From positions 741,352 to 805,351 of the forward strand of contig NZ_JACVPP010000001.1 of NCBI RefSeq assembly GCF_018881815.1: a stretch of 64,000 nucleotides of DNA, given 5' to 3'. Shown piece by piece: positions 60,121-64,000 of this stretch. The notes beneath the pieces are model-generated. The model ran no database searches. It saw nothing but the letters and a program-made list of their open reading frames with translations, and was not told the origin of the DNA. Source of the stretch: Polynucleobacter sp. MWH-HuK1. Its GTDB lineage: Bacteria > Pseudomonadota > Gammaproteobacteria > Burkholderiales > Burkholderiaceae. The translations under genes and the position numbers were made by a program. How positions within the stretch are numbered: the stretch's first letter is position 1; every line of letters starts with the position of its first letter.

Positions 60121-61404
60121 ATGTTGCGAGAGTATTCGGGCGTAGTTCGTCGCTGCGTCATTCAATTTACTGGATTGGTATTTATATTGGGATCGCCAAT
60201 AGCGCTGGCTAATGCCGAGCTCAAAGGTGGATCGACCTTAAAGTCCTTCTATGAATCTTCATGGGAGCGCCAACCTGACTACAAGTCCTATCAGTATCGA
60301 GTAGAGGCCGCGCTTGCTAAGCAAAAAATTGCTAGCAGCCTTTTGGTAAGCCCAGCTTCGGTTGAAGTGTCGCAAAAGACCGATAGAACTAACAGCAATC
60401 AAGGCGCTAGTGAAACCATACTGGGTTTAGATATCCCCCTGTGGTTATGGAATGAGCGGTCAAGCTCAATTAATTTAGCGGATGCTGAATATAAAAAGCT
60501 TTTGTCTCAATACTATCTATCCCAATTGAGAATTGCAGCTGAAGTAAGGGATGCCTATTGGAATTACCAGAAATCAAAAATTGAGTCTGATTTAGCGCTA
60601 CGCAGAAATGAGAATGCAAAGAGCTTAGCTCTTGATGTTGAAAAGAGATTTAAGGCTGGAGACTTATCTCGCGCTGATCTTCATCAGGCCAATGGTGCCC
60701 TCGCATCATCAGAAGCTTTTTTGGTCGAAGCGCAGGCCAACGTAATTAATGCTGAGCAAAGGGTGCGTACTTTATTAGGAAGTGAGTATCTCAAGAAAAT
60801 TCAATTCGGTGACATTGCTAAAAATATTGAACCGCTACCTAAGGTTCCTGAAAACCTGTCAGGACTAGATTCTAGTTTGCCAATCGTTGCAGCCCTTGTA
60901 GATCAGTTAGAGGTTGCTAAAAAAGCAGTTGACCTAGCAAAGTCTCAAACTCGGGCTTCCCCACAATTGCAAATATGGACTACTAAGGGCCGTGAAGTCT
61001 ATGGCGTTCCGTATCAGCAATCAGTTGCTGTTGGGTTAAGAATTCCTTTTGGCTCTGATGCTCGCAATACCAATAGATTGGCCAGTGCTACTGCTGAGAT
61101 GGTCGATTCAGAGGTTCGATTGTCCTATGAGCGAGAGTCTGCATTAAGTAATGTGGAGTCAAATGTGGCTTTAGTGAAGTCGGCAAAAATGAAGCTTGGC
61201 GCTGCAGATAAGAGGTCTAACTTAGCCAATGAAACACGTCAATTTTTTGACAAATCATTTCGCTTTGGTGAAACCGATTTGCCCACAAGACTACGTATTG
61301 AGCTAGAAGCAGTGGATGCAAATAGGCAGGCTGCAATTGCAAAAATCAATTACGCAGTTTCAGTTTCAAATTTACGACAGGCCCTTGGCCTGTTACCAGA
61401 GTAA
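60121..61404 (+). CDS. TolC/CzcC-family outer membrane efflux protein
   Basis: Signal peptide, coiled-coil OEP-type sequence, upstream of RND adaptor and pump. Confidence 0.85.
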   Translation: MLREYSGVVRRCVIQFTGLVFILGSPIALANAELKGGSTLKSFYESSWERQPDYKSYQYRVEAALAKQKIASSLLVSPASVEVSQKTDRTNSNQGASETILGLDIPLWLWNERSSSINLADAEYKKLLSQYYLSQLRIAAEVRDAYWNYQKSKIESDLALRRNENAKSLALDVEKRFKAGDLSRADLHQANGALASSEAFLVEAQANVINAEQRVRTLLGSEYLKKIQFGDIAKNIEPLPKVPENLSGLDSSLPIVAALVDQLEVAKKAVDLAKSQTRASPQLQIWTTKGREVYGVPYQQSVAVGLRIPFGSDARNTNRLASATAEMVDSEVRLSYERESALSNVESNVALVKSAKMKLGAADKRSNLANETRQFFDKSFRFGETDLPTRLRIELEAVDANRQAAIAKINYAVSVSNLRQALGLLPE

Positions 61405-61417
61405 GGTCACTTTAACT

Positions 61418-61990
61418 ATGAATTTATTGAACAAATATAGTCAGTGGGCGTCAAAACTATTAATTGCGCTATTTCTGACGATCGCATCGGCAACTTATGC
61501 AGGTCCTGGTCATGGGGAGGAAAAACCCACCACTGCACAAACTCAATCACTACCTCGCTTTTATGCTGAATCTGATCTCTATGAGGCGGTAGGAGTGATT
61601 AACGGCAAGGAAATCACGCTCTACCTAGATCGCTACTCCTCCAATGAATTGGTCAAAGGAGCCAAGGTTGAAATTGAGCTTGAGGGCTCTAAAATTAGTT
61701 CAGAGCCTCATGGCGATGGAGAGTATCTCTTTCGCCTAAAAAATAAAATTAAAGATCAGCCTACTGCGATCACCATCACGATTAATGATGATGATGTTAC
61801 CGACATACTAGCAGCCACTATAGATCTAAGTTCCTTTGAGCGCTCCTCATTGATCACTTGGAAATCAGCAATAAAGATCTTGCTTTATTTCAGCCTCTTG
61901 ATGGCAATTGCCTATTTGTCTTATCGCAAGAAAGAGGTGTTGATGACGAATACAAAAAAACTAATCAAACAAATTAAGGAGCGGGTATGA
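61418..61990 (+). CDS. Membrane-anchored protein of the czc-like operon, unknown function
   Basis: Signal peptide, AGPGHGEE, C-terminal TM segment; ATG at 61418 in frame inside the longer ORF. Confidence 0.75.
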   Translation: MNLLNKYSQWASKLLIALFLTIASATYAGPGHGEEKPTTAQTQSLPRFYAESDLYEAVGVINGKEITLYLDRYSSNELVKGAKVEIELEGSKISSEPHGDGEYLFRLKNKIKDQPTAITITINDDDVTDILAATIDLSSFERSSLITWKSAIKILLYFSLLMAIAYLSYRKKEVLMTNTKKLIKQIKERV

Positions 61991-63027
61991 ATCGCAAACA
62001 GAGAGATTTTGTATTTCGCCCCATTGTCCTCATTAGTTTATCTGTGGCGCTATTTGCTTTTAAGGTTTATGCTGGGCCGGGTCATGGCGAGTCGGAAGTA
62101 TCCCAAGTTCAAGGTGACGCCCCTAAAAGACAGTCGGACGGCAGTCTTTTTATTCCCAAGCCTGCGCAACGCCAGTTACACGTGATGACAGCTCCTGGCC
62201 AGTTCGGCGAATATGCCAAAACCTATGATTTAGCTGGAAAAGTCATTATGGATCCTAACTTTGGCGGTAAGGTGCAAGCGATTGTTGCTGGCCGTATTAC
62301 GCCGGGACCAGCTGGTTTTCCATTGCCCGGACAGAAGGTTAGTAAAGGCGATGTCTTGGCGTATGTAACGCCAGAGGCTGGCCCAGGAAAATCAAGATCA
62401 CTTGCGGAAAGTCGACTAAAGCGTTTGCGAGATCTGAGCGATACGGTCCCTCGTAAGACTATTGAAGAGGCAGAAGCCGCTGTTGCTAATGAAGAATTAA
62501 GAGCCCCAGTCAGCGGAATTATTTCTACTACGGGTGTCGTATCTGGCCAAGTAGTGCAAGCAAGAGATCTAATCTTTGAGGTCGTTAATCCATCCAAGCT
62601 ATTAATAGAAGCGCTTGCCTACGATTCAAGTCTGAGTAAGAACATTGCTGATGGCAAGGTGGATGCCAATGGCAAAGTGATTGAGCTCAAGTATCTTGGT
62701 GGTGGACAGACCCTCAGAGAGCAAGCCTTACCTCTAACTTTTTCTGCTAAATCGGACGATCTCCAATTTTTACCCATAGGTCAGCCCATTCGAGTATTTG
62801 TAAATACCGATAGCAAGATCACTGGAGTAAAGGCGCCTTCAAAATCATTAGTCAAAAGCAGCTCGAACCAAACAATTGTCTGGATTAAAAAGTCCCCAGA
62901 AATATTTGAGCCAAGAACAGTTGTATATGAGCCTTTAGATGGTCAGAGCATTGTTATTACTAGTGGTATTAAAGATGGTGAACGAGTCATTACTGATGGG
63001 GCATCCCTCATCAATCAAATTCGTTAA
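61987..63027 (+). CDS. CzcB-like RND efflux periplasmic adaptor
   Basis: AGPGHGESE leader, HlyD/biotinyl-lipoyl-like ELRAPVSGIISTTGVVSGQVV. Confidence 0.88.
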   Translation: MNRKQRDFVFRPIVLISLSVALFAFKVYAGPGHGESEVSQVQGDAPKRQSDGSLFIPKPAQRQLHVMTAPGQFGEYAKTYDLAGKVIMDPNFGGKVQAIVAGRITPGPAGFPLPGQKVSKGDVLAYVTPEAGPGKSRSLAESRLKRLRDLSDTVPRKTIEEAEAAVANEELRAPVSGIISTTGVVSGQVVQARDLIFEVVNPSKLLIEALAYDSSLSKNIADGKVDANGKVIELKYLGGGQTLREQALPLTFSAKSDDLQFLPIGQPIRVFVNTDSKITGVKAPSKSLVKSSSNQTIVWIKKSPEIFEPRTVVYEPLDGQSIVITSGIKDGERVITDGASLINQIR

Positions 63028-63037
63028 GGATTAAGAC

Positions 63038-64000
63038 ATGTTTACTTGGTTATTAGATTTCAGCTTAAAAAATCGCATGATAGTGATTTTGCTCGGTGCT
63101 ATATCTATGTTCTATGGTGCCTACACCTTAAGCAAGATGCCTGTGGATGTCTTTCCCGATCTGAATAAGCCTACTGTCACCATCATGACCGAGGCTGGCG
63201 GAATGGCTTCAGAAGAAGTTGAACAACTCATTACATTCCCACTCGAAACGGCTATGAATGGTTTACCGGGAGTAGAGGCTATTCGCTCAGTATCTAGCGC
63301 CGGCCTCTCTTTCATATACGTTACTTTTGACTGGACTGTAGACATCTATCGCGCCAGACAAATGGTTTCAGAAAGACTGTCATCTATGGAGGGAGCAATT
63401 CCGGATGGCATTGTTTCGCGCATGGGGCCCATTAGTTCGATCATGGGTGAGATTATGCAAATTGCCATTCCGATTGATGAATCTAAGATTTCATCCATGC
63501 AGGTTCGCGAGTATGCTGATTGGGTTTTGCGACCCAGATTGATGGCTATCCCCGGGGTAGCGCAAGTCATTCCTATAGGTGGGCAAGTCAGGCAGTTTCA
63601 AGTGCAACCCAATACTCGCCGTATGGCGGAGCTAGGCCTTAGCATATTGCAGATTGAAGATGCATTGCGGGGCTACTCTGCAAATACGTCTGGTGGATTT
63701 CTTGAGTCCAATAATCGTGAGTATCTTATTCGTCATATAGGGCGAACCTCTAGCCTTGAAGATTTAAAGAACATTGCCGTATCGAACCGCAATGGACAAA
63801 CAATACTTTTAAGACAAGTTGCAGATATTACTTTTGCACCAGCAGTTAAGCGAGGCGATGCCGGTTATGAAGGTGGGCCAGCAGTCATTCTAGGTGTACA
63901 AAAACAACCTTCAGCAGATACGGTAGCGCTAACAAAAAAGATTGAATCGGCTATTGCAGAATTAAAGCAGGGCTTGCCAACTGGCATGGAAGCTCCAAAA
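63038..64000 (+). CDS. CzcA/CusA-family heavy-metal RND efflux pump (3' truncated by window end)
   Basis: Own translation from ATG 63038: MFTWLLDFSLKNRMIVILLGAISMFYGAYTLSKMPVDVFPDLNKPTVTIMTEAGGMASEEVEQLITFPLE..., open to the window end (absent from the ORF track). Confidence 0.92.
   Translation, partial: MFTWLLDFSLKNRMIVILLGAISMFYGAYTLSKMPVDVFPDLNKPTVTIMTEAGGMASEEVEQLITFPLETAMNGLPGVEAIRSVSSAGLSFIYVTFDWTVDIYRARQMVSERLSSMEGAIPDGIVSRMGPISSIMGEIMQIAIPIDESKISSMQVREYADWVLRPRLMAIPGVAQVIPIGGQVRQFQVQPNTRRMAELGLSILQIEDALRGYSANTSGGFLESNNREYLIRHIGRTSSLEDLKNIAVSNRNGQTILLRQVADITFAPAVKRGDAGYEGGPAVILGVQKQPSADTVALTKKIESAIAELKQGLPTGMEAPK

Overview
The window is a beta-proteobacterial chromosome segment, probably Polynucleobacter-like Burkholderiaceae judging by gene content and order (my recall, not a search). 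It has three parts. (1) Core genome, 1-28.6 kb: alaS, tusA-like, galU, valS, uvrD, thrB, polA, a dienelactone hydrolase, a ZIP transporter, a sulfurtransferase, a Rieske oxygenase, xseB-ispA-dxs, folE2, tsaD, and the rpsU-yqeY-dnaG-rpoD block. (2) A composite genomic island, about 28.6-59.3 kb, inserted in the anticodon loop of a tRNA(CAU) gene downstream of rpoD. The host tRNA 5' half remains at 28627-28665. The island contains two complete tRNA-Ile2(CAU)-like genes, each interrupted at the anticodon by an Azoarcus-type group I intron of 211-212 nt, plus a decayed third 3' end. It also has three CTCATAA junctions flanked by similarly spaced CTTACACACCG arm-like repeats, eight copies of a 21-bp palindrome (AGCGTTACTTWAAGTAACGCT) at module boundaries, and one tyrosine recombinase. 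The cargo is mainly acyl-CoA and carboxylate catabolism: five orphan TctC/Bug binding proteins, CaiB and GctAB-type CoA-transferases, ECH, ACAD, a CoA ligase, an AcuI-like reductase, a TetR with three matching operators, and a tandem glycine riboswitch upstream of a DadA-like dehydrogenase. (3) A czc-like heavy-metal efflux operon, 59.7-64 kb, running off the window. The observation I consider most worth following is the tandem array of elements that target a tRNA anticodon loop and carry an intron-split replacement copy of that tRNA, in which the intron destroys the attachment core.
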